Assembly (NCBI GenBank): GCA_937873155.1 | Contig: CALMVZ010000013.1 | Coordinates: 124,001 to 188,000 of the forward strand | DNA: 64,000 bases | From: an uncultured Bacteroidota bacterium | GTDB lineage: Bacteria; Bacteroidota; Bacteroidia; B-17B0; Aurantibacillaceae | Reading direction: 5' to 3' | Shown here: positions 1-9,549 of the stretch, piece by piece | Layout: the number at the start of each line of letters is the position of its first letter | Numbering within the stretch: position 1 is the first letter of the stretch | Notes under the pieces: generated by a model | What the model was told of the DNA's origin: nothing | The model's input: the letters and a program-made list of their open reading frames with translations, nothing else | Databases searched by the model: none | Made by a program: the position numbers and the translations under genes

Positions 1-719
1 AAGATGGTATTATTGCCGGAGTGGAAGCTGCCGTTCAAACCTTCAGGATCATTGATAAAACACTTTCTGTGAAAGTGCTGATCAAAGATGGCCGCAAGGT
101 TAAGAAAGGCGATATCGTTTTTATTGTGGAAGGAAATACTCAAACATTATTGACCACCGAACGCTTAGTGTTGAATATTATGCAGCGCATGAGCGGGATC
201 GCAACCAAAACAAAATACCTGCAAACACTTTGCAAAGGCACCGAAACAAAAGTGATCGATACACGTAAAACAACTCCCGGTTTCCGGTTTTTCGAGAAGT
301 GGGCTGTTGTTATTGGCGGAGGAGCAAATCACCGTTACGGTTTGTTTGATATGATCCTCATCAAGGATAACCATATTGATTTTTCAGGCGGAATTGTGCA
401 GGCTATTAATGCTGCTAACGCTTATTTAAAAAAGAATAAACTGAATTTACCAATAGAAGTTGAAACACGTACACTGAATGATGTAAAGAAGGTTTTAAAG
501 CGTAAAGGTGTTCAACGCATCATGCTCGATAATTACACACCGGCTCAAACCAAAGAGGCGGTTAAATTGATAAAAGGCGGTTTTGAAGTAGAATCCTCAG
601 GCGGCATCACCGAAAAGAATATTGCCGATTATGCAAAATGTGGTGTCGATTTTATCTCGGTTGGCAGTCTTACCCACCATGTAAAAAGTTTGGATTTAAG
701 TTTGAAAGCGCTTAAATAA
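1..719 (+). CDS. nadC: Quinolinate phosphoribosyltransferase, 5' end outside the window
   Basis: NadC converts quinolinate and PRPP to nicotinate mononucleotide, CO2 and pyrophosphate, the last pyridine-ring step of de novo NAD synthesis in the cytoplasm. The reading frame is open from base 3 (D-G-I-I-A-G-V-E), so the GTG at 21 is an internal valine codon, not a start; roughly 45 to 50 N-terminal residues lie upstream. The family signature TRKTTPGFRFFEKWA, followed by GGGANHRYGLFDM and LIKDNH, supplies the phosphate- and quinolinate-binding residues. The late ESSGGIT and VGSLTHH motifs close the alpha/beta barrel. The stop is TAA at 717-719. The next gene starts 31 bases on, on the same strand, but is unrelated in function. 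Confidence 0.96.
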   Translation, partial: DGIIAGVEAAVQTFRIIDKTLSVKVLIKDGRKVKKGDIVFIVEGNTQTLLTTERLVLNIMQRMSGIATKTKYLQTLCKGTETKVIDTRKTTPGFRFFEKWAVVIGGGANHRYGLFDMILIKDNHIDFSGGIVQAINAANAYLKKNKLNLPIEVETRTLNDVKKVLKRKGVQRIMLDNYTPAQTKEAVKLIKGGFEVESSGGITEKNIADYAKCGVDFISVGSLTHHVKSLDLSLKALK

Positions 720-750
720 CTTCTATCTTTATTTCATATTAATAAATAGT

Positions 751-3700
751 ATGAGGTTCCTCCTGGTTTTTATTGTTCTTCCTGCTTTTCTCTTTTCTCA
801 AAATGAGTATATCGACTATCGTTCGGTGACCAATCCATTATATTGGAAGAACCGTAAACCTTATGAAGGCTATTGGCAGCAGGACGTACATTACAATATT
901 AAAGCGGAGATCAACGACAGCTCTGATATTGTTACCGGTCATGAAGAACTGATCTACTGGAATAATTCACCTAACGATCTGACAATTGTTTATTTCCATC
1001 TCTACAGCAACGCGCAAAATAAAGATTCATATCTCTCCGATCTTTATAAGAACAATAATTACAATTTAAAATACAGTAAATACCGCGAACAGAATTTAGG
1101 AACAACGGTAGATAAGATTTCGATCAAAGGAAATGATCTGCAAACGGAATTAGATAACACAGTTCTGAAAGTCATTTTACCGCGGCCGCTGCCTTCAGGC
1201 GAATCCATCACCTTCGATATTGATTTCAAAACTTATTTCGACAGGGAAGTGATCCGTAACCGGATGAAAACATTCAATGTGTTCGGCTATAAACATTTTG
1301 ATCTTGTACATTGGTATCCGCGCATTTCTGTATTCGACAGGAAATTCAATTGGGATACTGATCAGCATATGGATCATGAATTTTATGGCGACTTCGGTTC
1401 ATTCTATGTGGAGCTAACTTTCCCGAATAATTATGTTGTAGATGGAACAGGAGTGATGGTGAACGAAAAAGAAGTTTTACCGGACACGCTCCGTAAAAAA
1501 TTAGACATCTCTAATTTCTTAAAGAAACCATGGAATTCACCTCCAAGTACAGTGATCAAAAAAGACGGTACAAAAAAAACCTGGAAATTCAGTTCTATCA
1601 ATGTGCATGATGTTGGTTACACTGCAGATCCGACTTACCGGATCGGTGAAGCAAATATAGATGGAATACGTTGTATCGCTTTAGTCCAGGAACCTCACGC
1701 TGCAGGTTGGTATAATGCGGCTCCTTTCCTCACCAAGATCATTGAAGTGAACAGTTATAACATTGGTCCGTATCATTATCCGAAAATGATCAGCGCCGAT
1801 GCAAATGATGGAATGGAATATCCGATGATGACATTGAACGGCGGTTATGATCCTGAGTATCGTTCTTTATTTATTCATGAATTAACCCACAATTGGTTTT
1901 TCGGCATGGTTGGTAGTAATGAAACGTACCGTGCATTCTTAGACGAAGGTTTAACGCAATTCTATACAGCTGATACTTATCAGTTCATCGACGGGCCAAT
2001 GGTAAAGCATTATCCTTCCAAAAGTAAGTACGAAAATAAATTCACGAACCCTACTAAGATCATCGACCAACAAATTTATACAGGCTATTATAATTCGGTG
2101 GTGACAAAAGGAGAAGAAGTAACCCTGAATACTCACAGCGATGATTTTAATGGCGGTATCCGTCACGGTGGCGGTTATAGCAGTGTGTATTTTAAAACAG
2201 CAACGATGCTGAAGAATTTGGAATATGTTTTAGGGCGTGCATTATTTGATAAAGCGATGCAGGCTTATTTTAAACAATGGAAATTCTGTCACCCGTATCC
2301 TGAAGATTTTCGTAACTCAATTATTCAATTCAGTGGTGTGGACCTGAACTGGTTCTTCGATCAATGGCTGGAAACAACAAAAACAATTGATTATAAGATC
2401 GGCCGGATTAAGAAAAAGAAAAAAGGTGTTTACGAAATTACTTTCAAGCGTTTAGGCACTATGCAAATGCCGCTGGATTTTACTGTGATCGACAGAAATG
2501 ATTCCGCATTACATTATCAAATTCCAAATACATGGTTCGATAAACCTACCTGGGCAAAACCATTACCGCGCTGGATAGGGTGGGGACCAAAACTAAAAAC
2601 AACTTATACAGCAACAGTTAATGTCGGCAGTAAAATAAACAATGTCATCATCGATCCAAGTTACCGTTTAGCAGACGTGAACATGATGAACAACGTTAAG
2701 AGAAATAAGATTGACGTGAAATTCGATTCACATATTTATAACCCGCCTAATTGGAAACAATATGATATGCGTGTTCGTCCGGCCCTTTGGTATAATGGTT
2801 ACGATGGCGTGAAAGCTGGAGTTCATTTGAACGGAAATTATTTGGCAGTAAAGCATGTATTCGATCTTACAACATGGTTCAGTACCGGATTAGGCCAGGC
2901 TTATTTGGATAGTACAACTAAATCTATAAGTAGTATCAATAGTTTTAATCCGATCTCTATTTTATTCAATTATAAGACCAACACTAATAAATTCATGAAA
3001 CGGTCTAATTTCTATGCTCAGTTAAGAACTATAGATGGATTGGATGGCGGGACAATTGGTTTTGAAAAGAGAAGTAACAATGATAAAACACGTTTCTATA
3101 CGCATTACAAAGGGATGTTACGTGATCTTCCTCAAGACATGGTATATCTGATCAATAGAAATGAATGGGGTTACCAAAAATATAACGGTGCAATGCATGT
3201 TGGTTTGGAACACAATTACCGTTACAAAAAAGGAACAGGAAATATCATTTTGAATGCAAGAAGTTCTGCCTTTACTTATGATTATGATTTCTCTGCTGTG
3301 ACCTTATGTGTCGTAAATAGGAATGATCTTGGAAAAATAAATGTCAATACGCGTTTATTTGCGCAGGCCGGATTCGGGAATAATGTTCCGCTTGAATCAG
3401 CTTTGTATGTAGCCGGGGCGAATAACGAAGAATTGATGGATAATAAGTACACCCGCTCGATGGGATTCATTCCGCCTGAATTCGGTGGTTATGGAAAAGT
3501 AACCAATCATTTTACCGCAGGCGGAGGATTGAATTTAAGAGGATATTCCGGTTATTTATTACCTGAGAAGAGAAAAGATGGCACAACCACTTACCATTAT
3601 CGCGGAACAAGCGGCGCTGCATTTAATATGGAATTGGAGTTCGGAGAACTTTTTAAATTCATGAACTTTAAATTTTTGAAGAACAGTATTAAAATGAATC

Positions 3701-3945
3701 CATACATTTTTGGTGATGCCGGAACAATAAATACCGATCTCGCAAATGAAGATCTTAAATTTGGTGATATCATGTACGATGCAGGTGTTGGAACAACATT
3801 CAGTATCGTAAAGTGGGGACCATTAGTGAACGTAGCTCCATTCACGATCCGTTTTGATATGCCTTTTTTTATTAGCCGTCTTCCTTTTGAAGAAAAAGAC
3901 CATTTCCAATTCCGTTGGATGATAGGCGTGAGCAGGGCGTTTTAG
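751..3945 (+). CDS. Secreted M1-family metallopeptidase with C-terminal Omp85-like beta-barrel
   Basis: This 1064-residue protein begins with a Sec signal peptide (about residues 1-16, ending FLFSQ). Residues about 30-560 form an M1 (gluzincin) aminopeptidase: GMEYP at 354-358 stands in for the usual GAMEN exopeptidase motif, the zinc site is HELTH at 376-380, and the third ligand is E399 in the canonical HExxH-x18-E spacing. M1 enzymes are normally 600-900 residues. Here about 400 more residues follow, rich in alternating aromatic/polar strands, with GGGLNLRGY around 924-932 (R930), a later GDAG, and a terminal phenylalanine. These are features of the Omp85/surface-antigen barrel (LRGY is its loop-6 motif). 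I infer an outer-membrane-anchored peptidase. The 3' end overlaps the convergent next gene by 4 bases. Confidence 0.87.
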   Translation: MRFLLVFIVLPAFLFSQNEYIDYRSVTNPLYWKNRKPYEGYWQQDVHYNIKAEINDSSDIVTGHEELIYWNNSPNDLTIVYFHLYSNAQNKDSYLSDLYKNNNYNLKYSKYREQNLGTTVDKISIKGNDLQTELDNTVLKVILPRPLPSGESITFDIDFKTYFDREVIRNRMKTFNVFGYKHFDLVHWYPRISVFDRKFNWDTDQHMDHEFYGDFGSFYVELTFPNNYVVDGTGVMVNEKEVLPDTLRKKLDISNFLKKPWNSPPSTVIKKDGTKKTWKFSSINVHDVGYTADPTYRIGEANIDGIRCIALVQEPHAAGWYNAAPFLTKIIEVNSYNIGPYHYPKMISADANDGMEYPMMTLNGGYDPEYRSLFIHELTHNWFFGMVGSNETYRAFLDEGLTQFYTADTYQFIDGPMVKHYPSKSKYENKFTNPTKIIDQQIYTGYYNSVVTKGEEVTLNTHSDDFNGGIRHGGGYSSVYFKTATMLKNLEYVLGRALFDKAMQAYFKQWKFCHPYPEDFRNSIIQFSGVDLNWFFDQWLETTKTIDYKIGRIKKKKKGVYEITFKRLGTMQMPLDFTVIDRNDSALHYQIPNTWFDKPTWAKPLPRWIGWGPKLKTTYTATVNVGSKINNVIIDPSYRLADVNMMNNVKRNKIDVKFDSHIYNPPNWKQYDMRVRPALWYNGYDGVKAGVHLNGNYLAVKHVFDLTTWFSTGLGQAYLDSTTKSISSINSFNPISILFNYKTNTNKFMKRSNFYAQLRTIDGLDGGTIGFEKRSNNDKTRFYTHYKGMLRDLPQDMVYLINRNEWGYQKYNGAMHVGLEHNYRYKKGTGNIILNARSSAFTYDYDFSAVTLCVVNRNDLGKINVNTRLFAQAGFGNNVPLESALYVAGANNEELMDNKYTRSMGFIPPEFGGYGKVTNHFTAGGGLNLRGYSGYLLPEKRKDGTTTYHYRGTSGAAFNMELEFGELFKFMNFKFLKNSIKMNPYIFGDAGTINTDLANEDLKFGDIMYDAGVGTTFSIVKWGPLVNVAPFTIRFDMPFFISRLPFEEKDHFQFRWMIGVSRAF

Positions 3946-4499
3946 TCTGATTCTTTTAGTTCCCTTTGTATTTCGTGACCACTCTCCCCACCGCTTCCAA
4001 AAAAAGGAAGAACTAAAAAGAACGCTATTCCTCCGTGTGATTCTAAATAGACTAAATTATTTCCTCTGGTTAAGCCAATGCTTAAATTATAAACTCCCGA
4101 TCCCCAAAGAATAGGAAAAAGCGGTGTCAGCGAAATTGAAAATTTAGGAGATGTTTTAAAGTAACCATCTTTATATTTGCCTCTTAGTTTTGCGGTTCTG
4201 ATGATTTTTCCTTTTGATTGAAAATCAAGCTTAATTGATTTTTTATTTATGGTTTTTAAATTCAAAACAACACTATCCTCGTTCTTTAAAGATGAAGGAA
4301 GTGATTGTCTGCCATTCAAAGTCCCGAGAAGACCAATAGCATTCGAATAAGACCCGTCCAGTTTTTTGTAGTTAGCTGTATCAAGCGCTATATCTTTTCT
4401 GTCTCTTTTTATTTGATCAATTGTGGAGCAAGAAGTAAAACAGGATACGGCAACTATAAATAGAAAAGATCTTATTAAATATTTTTCCGATTTTATCAT
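3942..4499 (-). CDS. Putative lipoprotein of unknown function
   Basis: A 185-residue protein with a positively charged N-terminus, a hydrophobic stretch and a lipobox-like FTSC with C24 as the probable lipidated cysteine. I do not recognise the mature domain; it is moderately basic with beta-type patterns (LKTINKKSIKLDF) and a hydrophobic glycine-rich C-terminal third (FFLVLPFFGSGG). It is convergent with the M1 peptidase gene and overlaps its stop by 4 bases. Its ATG lies only a few bases downstream of the T-run of an intrinsic terminator that closes the collagen-like gene, so either it has an extremely short leader or it depends on read-through. Confidence 0.7.
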   Translation of the reverse strand: MIKSEKYLIRSFLFIVAVSCFTSCSTIDQIKRDRKDIALDTANYKKLDGSYSNAIGLLGTLNGRQSLPSSLKNEDSVVLNLKTINKKSIKLDFQSKGKIIRTAKLRGKYKDGYFKTSPKFSISLTPLFPILWGSGVYNLSIGLTRGNNLVYLESHGGIAFFLVLPFFGSGGESGHEIQRELKESD

Positions 4500-4503
4500 T
4501 CAC

Positions 4504-4532
4504 AAAAAGCCCTGAAGAATAGCTTCAGGGCT
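4504..4532 (-). terminator. Intrinsic terminator after the collagen-like gene, just before the next start codon
   Basis: There is a perfect 10-base-pair stem (4508-4517 with 4523-4532) and a 5-base loop. On the minus strand it is followed by TTTTT (4504-4508). The hairpin ends within 5 bases of the ATG at 4499, which is unusually tight. Confidence 0.85.
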
Positions 4533-4539
4533 ATTCACA

Positions 4540-5076
4540 TCAATCAACCAACTTCAATCTCTCTTTCACTTTACTATAATCGTTAAAATCTATATCTGAA
4601 TTATTTTTAATGAATGCAGGAGGAAAAATAACTACTTTAAATTGTTGCACGCCCGGATTTACAGGGGCGCCATTGTTATAGATCGTGTAATCTATTACTA
4701 CCTGGCTAACTTTGTATTTATAATTGTACTGGTAAGAGAAAAAAGAATAGGGCATTCCCATCCAGCTTGTACCTGCAGCATCCAAAACATAAACTCTCAC
4801 ATCACCGTTTGCAACAACAGTAGAAGTAATGGCCGGCACATTTAAAACCGTTTCAATGTATTCGTATGGCCAGCTGTAAGAGATCCAGCTTGCGGTTGTT
4901 GTAGTGAATGTCTGGATCTGCATATTCGAAGTTCCGGGAGTTCCTTGCGGACCTTGTGCACCGGTTGCGCCAGCGGCACCCGTATCGCCTTTAGGACCGG
5001 TCTCTGCTTTTTTACAAGAGAAATTAAGTAATGAACTAAATAAAAGTATCGCTGTGATTTTTAATAGATGTTTCAT
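4540..5076 (-). CDS. Lipoprotein with short collagen-like Gly-X-Y repeat
   Basis: A 178-residue protein with a lipoprotein signal peptide ending LNFSC (C21). It is followed by seven Gly-X-Y triplets (GPKGDTGAAGATGAQGPQG and on), then a soluble domain of about 130 residues rich in aromatic residues (ASWISYSWPYEY, WMGMPYSFFSYQYNYK). Short collagen-like stalks next to a lipidated cysteine are common in Bacteroidota surface lipoproteins and probably hold the C-terminal domain away from the membrane. The domain function is unknown. The gene lies between two strong terminators, so it is probably its own transcription unit. Confidence 0.82.
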   Translation of the reverse strand: MKHLLKITAILLFSSLLNFSCKKAETGPKGDTGAAGATGAQGPQGTPGTSNMQIQTFTTTTASWISYSWPYEYIETVLNVPAITSTVVANGDVRVYVLDAAGTSWMGMPYSFFSYQYNYKYKVSQVVIDYTIYNNGAPVNPGVQQFKVVIFPPAFIKNNSDIDFNDYSKVKERLKLVD

Positions 5077-5120
5077 AGTTTGGGTTTTATTTAATTAAAA
5101 GTAAGAGAATATCTCTAAAT

Positions 5121-5159
5121 AAAAAACCCCTGAAGCAGAACAAGTACGCTTCAGGGGTT
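5121..5159 (-). terminator. Intrinsic terminator of the large T9SS protein gene
   Basis: A perfect 12-base-pair stem (5125-5136 with 5148-5159) surrounds an 11-base loop and is followed on the minus strand by a run of T (complement of 5121-5126). It lies 37 bases beyond the stop of the 1201-codon gene. The stem core CCTGAAG/CTTCAGG is the same as in the terminator at 4508-4532. Confidence 0.88.
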
Positions 5160-5195
5160 AATATTTAATTCACCTTGTAGGTGAGTTTGTTGAAC

Positions 5196-8100
5196 CTAGT
5201 GGGTTATCACTAATTTAGAAGTAGCGCTGAAGTTGTTTGAACCAACTACATTAACAAAGTAAACACCTGTTGTTAAACGTGAAGTGTTTAAATTTAATAC
5301 TTGCTCACCTTCCATTAATTTACCTGTAGTTTCCTGGATCATCACGCGGCCATTGATGTCGTATACAGTTACTCTGTAAGCTGCATCACTTGACGCTTTG
5401 AACCAAATGCTTGCTGCATCACCTGCAGGGTTTGGCATTAATTTAATGCTGGAAGTAAACCCGTAATTAGTGCTCTCTTGTTCCTGGATGCCGATAGCAT
5501 ATGGAACAAAGAACTTATCTGTCGACCAGATACCACGTCCGTGAGTTGCAGCATAGATAACGCCTGAGTTATAACATCTGTAAGATGGTTCTTTTTGTTG
5601 TCTCAACTGGAATACCGGAACGTTAGGGAAGTTATTTGTTGTACCAACTTCTTTTGTCCAATTAGGAGATGCTTGTGTAATATCTGTTGTACTATATACA
5701 CCACTCTCAGTACCAACTAAAACAGTTTTATCATCCGACATTTCGAAGATGCCTGTATAAGCAGGTGTGAAAGGTAATGTACCACCGTTCTTAATATCAA
5801 AGTTTGCGGTATTAGTGTTATTCATATTCATCTTGGTTACGTTAGAATTACTGTAGTAAACAGTTCCTAATTTATTCTTATAACCACCGCATGTGATAGC
5901 TACCATTGAATCGCTTGCGCTAATAGCGATACCTGTGATAGGGTATTTAAATCTTCCAAGAGGAGTAGTTCTTTGAGGTACATTTGGCCTTGCAACGCTT
6001 GCGCTGTTAAGATCGATGTCAGAAGCATAAGCTCCTCCGTAATCTGTTGAATCACCAATGAATTCCAGGTGAGAAACTCTATAGAAGAAATAAGAAGTGT
6101 CGTTCAGTTTAGTAGAGAAGTAAAGGCATTTTCCATTATGCGCCCACTCTAAACGGGTAACTACTGATCCTGTTACAGGTGCCACAACAGAACCGGGAAC
6201 GCCCCCAGGGCCGTCCATTTTCGAGTGTCTTCCGACAATTCTTACGTAATCAGGATTTAAAGAGAAGTTCAATGGTTTTTTAGTAACAAAGATACTTGGG
6301 CCGATAGAAGCGTTTGTTTGAATTGTACCTACCGCGTAACGTGCCGAATGCCTTAATGGTAATTTTGTTACAGGAACAGGTGTTACAGTAGTTGATAAAT
6401 AACTGGTGATAGGCATTCCTGTTTCAAAATTATAACCGCTCACATCCGTATTTTTTACAATGATACTATCATATGTGATATAATCAGTGTAAAGGTCGAA
6501 ACGGCATGAATCAGTAGGACCTGCAAAACTCAGTTTTAAAGTATCTTTCACGGTTGTGTTATTAAGTGCAATTGTTGCTCCTAATGCAGCGCCGGTAACA
6601 GTTTGGCTGCTCACCGGAATTGAATTTCCTGTATAACTTCCTACTGCGATGTTCAAAGTTTGAGTTGGAAGTGCTCCAACCATCTTCGTACTAACAACTG
6701 CCACTACCATATTGGTGTAATGGTATTTTTTCTTAGGACGGATCTTAGAAACTATCGCATATGTAGAAGTAGTTGCAGAAGTATTATACGCTAAACCATA
6801 TGTAGAAATACCTTCATTGGTCTGGAAAGAAAAATCAGTAATAACTGTGATCACTGATGAATCTTTAGGCGCAGTTGCGAATTCGAAGAAAATAGAATCC
6901 TGAGGTGTAGCTGTATTTGTACTTAAACTGATCCTGTTATTCATAACAGAAGAAGTATTTGCATTACCGGTCACTACATGGCCTACAATAGTATTAGGGC
7001 CGTTGTATTGCGGGATAATAGTGATAGTTTGACTGGCAGGAGGAGAAATTGATTTTGTACTTGCAGTTGTGATATAAACCCTCTCATAACGGTGATCTCT
7101 TTGCCCTTTAACATTGAAAATAGCAAATTTGGTTTTTGTATTATCAATATTAGGGATAGTTGCAACTGATTGTTCATTTAAGTACATCGCCGTATCTGCA
7201 TTTTTGTATTGTTCCCACAAACGTCCGGGTGTATTTTCGTTAGCGAATCCTACCGAACCAGGCAAAACTCCCGAGTTACTTCCCCTATAAGAACCATCAT
7301 AAAAAGTTGCCGGGGCGGCAACATCAATATCGTTAGTACGGAAAAGAGATCCGTAAGCACCGGCATATACAATTGCTTTTGGATTTAATACCGAGAAGTC
7401 AGCCTGGTAAGCATCTGTCGATCCAAATGTTTTTGAGGTCATAGGACCATTTAAATAATAACCCGGTAAATAAGTTAAGTTATTACCAATTGAACCGCCT
7501 GCTACACCTGCAACTGCTGCCAGAGTATTAGTAGGTCCTGCATTTGCAGCAGGATAAAGAGGCGCGCTTACTGAATTGAATTGGGAAATATTAAAACCTT
7601 TATTATAAGGAACAAATCCTCCGCCAGCTGATTTAAATATTCCACCGTCAGTAGCAATGTACATTGAATTATTTCCTAAATTGAATTTAACATCGTGTAT
7701 TTTAGAGTGAATATAAAGTTGAGGCAGAGGAAATTGATTTACAAAAACATTAATTCCTATTTGTGTCCAGGTTCCTTGTCCTAAAGGATTGCTTGGTAAT
7801 TGCTCCCAAACATAAAAGACCTCACCTCCAACGTAACATATGTCTTTTTCAATCGGATCAGCAACAATAGTATTTGAATAGTCTCCGTTACCCGTTGTTC
7901 CCTCAACAAATGGATCGAACTGTACACTGCCGATAGTTATGGTTTTCCAGGTAACACCTTTATCATCAGAGACCATTATTGCTGATAACACGCCTGTTGA
8001 TGCAGTTCCTGCTGTTTTCATTTTTGCTATACTTAAATAAACATAGTTAGGGTCAACAGGTGAAGGAGCGATCTCAATACGTCCGCGGTTTGCAATCACT

Positions 8101-8801
8101 GTAGGAGTGATCGAAGTGAAAGCTGATGAACCTGCAGAAGCATAATAAACAGCTGATAAAGAATAATCTTTAGCACCTGCAGCATAATAAACATCACCAT
8201 TTTTTGCCACCTTAACATCCATAGCAGCTAAAGTTCCGGTTGCAGAAACTGTTTCTTCATTAAAAGAAAAACCTCCGTCGGTAGAGATAAAGAAACCTTT
8301 ATTAGCAGCAACATAAACTGTATTTGTACCTGCCACAGCAACTTCATTGATGTTACCAAACAAAGAAGAATCCTGTAAAGCAGTGATCGAGGTACTGCTG
8401 GCAGCGAGCCTGTATAACCCTGTTCCGATGAATCCGGATAATCCGGCCCCATCACCACCACGGCCAAAAGTTTCACCTGTTCCAAAATATATATTTCCGG
8501 CACCATCCTGCGCCATCGAACTTACAATTAACGATTGCGCCTGGTCATTGATCGCCGACCAATTAGCACCTGCATCAGTAGATCGGAATATACCACCACT
8601 AACGCCGGCAGCAAATAATCTGTTTCCGCTACCATCGGTATTGTCGATAAGAATAGAACGGCAACGTCCGGCAATATCATTAGGCCCTAGTTCACCCCAT
8701 TTTAATCCTAATTGCGCAAAAGCGTTGCTTCCCATCAATAAAGCTCCTAATATTGCGGCGCCTTTTAATTGTTTTGTAAATCTTGAAATCATATTGTTCA
8801 C
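5196..8801 (-). CDS. Large secreted beta-propeller-like protein with T9SS type A sorting domain
   Basis: A 1201-residue exported protein with a signal peptide of residues 1-29 (cleavage after AFA). The first third carries sortilin/BNR-like propeller units: FRSTDAGANW, FISTDGGF, VSDDKGVTW and MYIATDGGIFKS are Asp-box-type repeats. A long Thr/Ser-rich middle follows, then another propeller segment (VGTESGVYSTTD, ATHGRGIWSTD). The last 80 residues begin LMPNPAGDAASIWF and continue with VTVYDINGRVM and GVYFVNV, a typical type A C-terminal domain that directs export across the outer membrane by the type IX system. It is not an active sialidase as far as I can see; I read it as a cell-surface or released protein of unknown binding specificity. 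It is a single-gene unit with its own terminator. Confidence 0.9.
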   Translation of the reverse strand: MNNMISRFTKQLKGAAILGALLMGSNAFAQLGLKWGELGPNDIAGRCRSILIDNTDGSGNRLFAAGVSGGIFRSTDAGANWSAINDQAQSLIVSSMAQDGAGNIYFGTGETFGRGGDGAGLSGFIGTGLYRLAASSTSITALQDSSLFGNINEVAVAGTNTVYVAANKGFFISTDGGFSFNEETVSATGTLAAMDVKVAKNGDVYYAAGAKDYSLSAVYYASAGSSAFTSITPTVIANRGRIEIAPSPVDPNYVYLSIAKMKTAGTASTGVLSAIMVSDDKGVTWKTITIGSVQFDPFVEGTTGNGDYSNTIVADPIEKDICYVGGEVFYVWEQLPSNPLGQGTWTQIGINVFVNQFPLPQLYIHSKIHDVKFNLGNNSMYIATDGGIFKSAGGGFVPYNKGFNISQFNSVSAPLYPAANAGPTNTLAAVAGVAGGSIGNNLTYLPGYYLNGPMTSKTFGSTDAYQADFSVLNPKAIVYAGAYGSLFRTNDIDVAAPATFYDGSYRGSNSGVLPGSVGFANENTPGRLWEQYKNADTAMYLNEQSVATIPNIDNTKTKFAIFNVKGQRDHRYERVYITTASTKSISPPASQTITIIPQYNGPNTIVGHVVTGNANTSSVMNNRISLSTNTATPQDSIFFEFATAPKDSSVITVITDFSFQTNEGISTYGLAYNTSATTSTYAIVSKIRPKKKYHYTNMVVAVVSTKMVGALPTQTLNIAVGSYTGNSIPVSSQTVTGAALGATIALNNTTVKDTLKLSFAGPTDSCRFDLYTDYITYDSIIVKNTDVSGYNFETGMPITSYLSTTVTPVPVTKLPLRHSARYAVGTIQTNASIGPSIFVTKKPLNFSLNPDYVRIVGRHSKMDGPGGVPGSVVAPVTGSVVTRLEWAHNGKCLYFSTKLNDTSYFFYRVSHLEFIGDSTDYGGAYASDIDLNSASVARPNVPQRTTPLGRFKYPITGIAISASDSMVAITCGGYKNKLGTVYYSNSNVTKMNMNNTNTANFDIKNGGTLPFTPAYTGIFEMSDDKTVLVGTESGVYSTTDITQASPNWTKEVGTTNNFPNVPVFQLRQQKEPSYRCYNSGVIYAATHGRGIWSTDKFFVPYAIGIQEQESTNYGFTSSIKLMPNPAGDAASIWFKASSDAAYRVTVYDINGRVMIQETTGKLMEGEQVLNLNTSRLTTGVYFVNVVGSNNFSATSKLVITH

Positions 8802-8863
8802 TATAAATTGTTATTTAGTATATTTTAACAAATCGATTAAATTTCTGTAAATATAAAAATAAA

Positions 8864-9487
8864 GTGATACAAAAGACACAACAAATACCTAACATTTTAA
8901 AAGTGGTCGCTTTTATCTTACCACTGGCAGGTTTGAGGGCACAGGATGCTGGAAATGAGCTGAATAATTACGCTGAAAAAAAGCATGATCTGAACCATAA
9001 AGGCATGATTGTTCTAACCTCTTGGGCATCAGCTAATATTATTAGTGCCGGGGCATATTTTCTCACAAATTCAAGGCAGGAAAAATGTTTTTATGCCATG
9101 AATACCGCCTGGGGCGTAGTTAATTTAGCTATTGCAATTCCCGGGCTTTTGGGTAAAGAAAAAAAGTATATCAATAAAGAAAAACTGTATAAAGATCAAT
9201 TGAAAACCGAGCGGGTTTATGCGATAAATGCTGCTTTAGATGTAATTTATATTGGTGGTGGTTTTGGTTTAAAAGAAGTCGCTAAAAACCAATCAGATAT
9301 GAACAGAAGAGCTATGTTATACGGTTTTGGGGATTCATTCCTGATCCAGGGCAGCGGGCTTCTGATATTTGACATCAGTATGTGGGCGGTCAATAAAAAG
9401 AACCGTTATAAGTACTTATCACCTATAATGAAAAATACTGAAATTTCACTTAATCTGTCACATCTCAAAGTACAGTGGAAATTCTGA
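8864..9487 (+). CDS. Putative membrane protein of unknown function (resembles DUF6992)
   Basis: A 207-residue protein starting at GTG 8864. An N-terminal hydrophobic segment ends LRAQD and could be a signal peptide. At least three further hydrophobic stretches follow (IVLTSWASANIISAGAYF, MNTAWGVVNLAIAIPGLL, YGFGDSFLIQGSGLLIFDI), suggesting a small multi-span membrane protein. The overall pattern recalls the Bacteroidota family DUF6992, which I name only tentatively. It is divergent from the large T9SS gene, with 62 AT-rich bases between the two starts. Confidence 0.7.
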   Translation: MIQKTQQIPNILKVVAFILPLAGLRAQDAGNELNNYAEKKHDLNHKGMIVLTSWASANIISAGAYFLTNSRQEKCFYAMNTAWGVVNLAIAIPGLLGKEKKYINKEKLYKDQLKTERVYAINAALDVIYIGGGFGLKEVAKNQSDMNRRAMLYGFGDSFLIQGSGLLIFDISMWAVNKKNRYKYLSPIMKNTEISLNLSHLKVQWKF

Positions 9488-9504
9488 TTTTATACCGTCT
9501 TTAA

Positions 9505-9536
9505 TTTGCTGGTTTTTAAAGGTTTTCTTATGTTTG
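9505..9536 (+). promoter_or_regulatory. Bacteroidota-type promoter of the nucleotide-sugar operon
   Basis: A -33 element TTTG (9505-9508), a 20-base spacer and a -7 element TATGTTTG (9529-9536) match the phylum consensus TTTG-N19-TAnnTTTG with one extra spacer base. The first ATG of the operon is at 9550. Confidence 0.6.
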
Positions 9537-9549
9537 CTGTTCTTTTTTT

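Noticed and set aside
21-23. GTG at 21 as the start of nadC
   Set aside because: The frame is open to the window edge, and the residues before it (DGIIAG) match the NadC core, so the gene begins outside the window.
4904-5098. Proline-rich ORF on the plus strand
   Set aside because: It is the antisense shadow of the Gly-X-Y repeat of the lipoprotein gene at 4540-5076.
8347-8850. 167-codon plus-strand ORF
   Set aside because: It lies antisense to the signal peptide and propeller region of the T9SS protein and has no recognisable features of its own.
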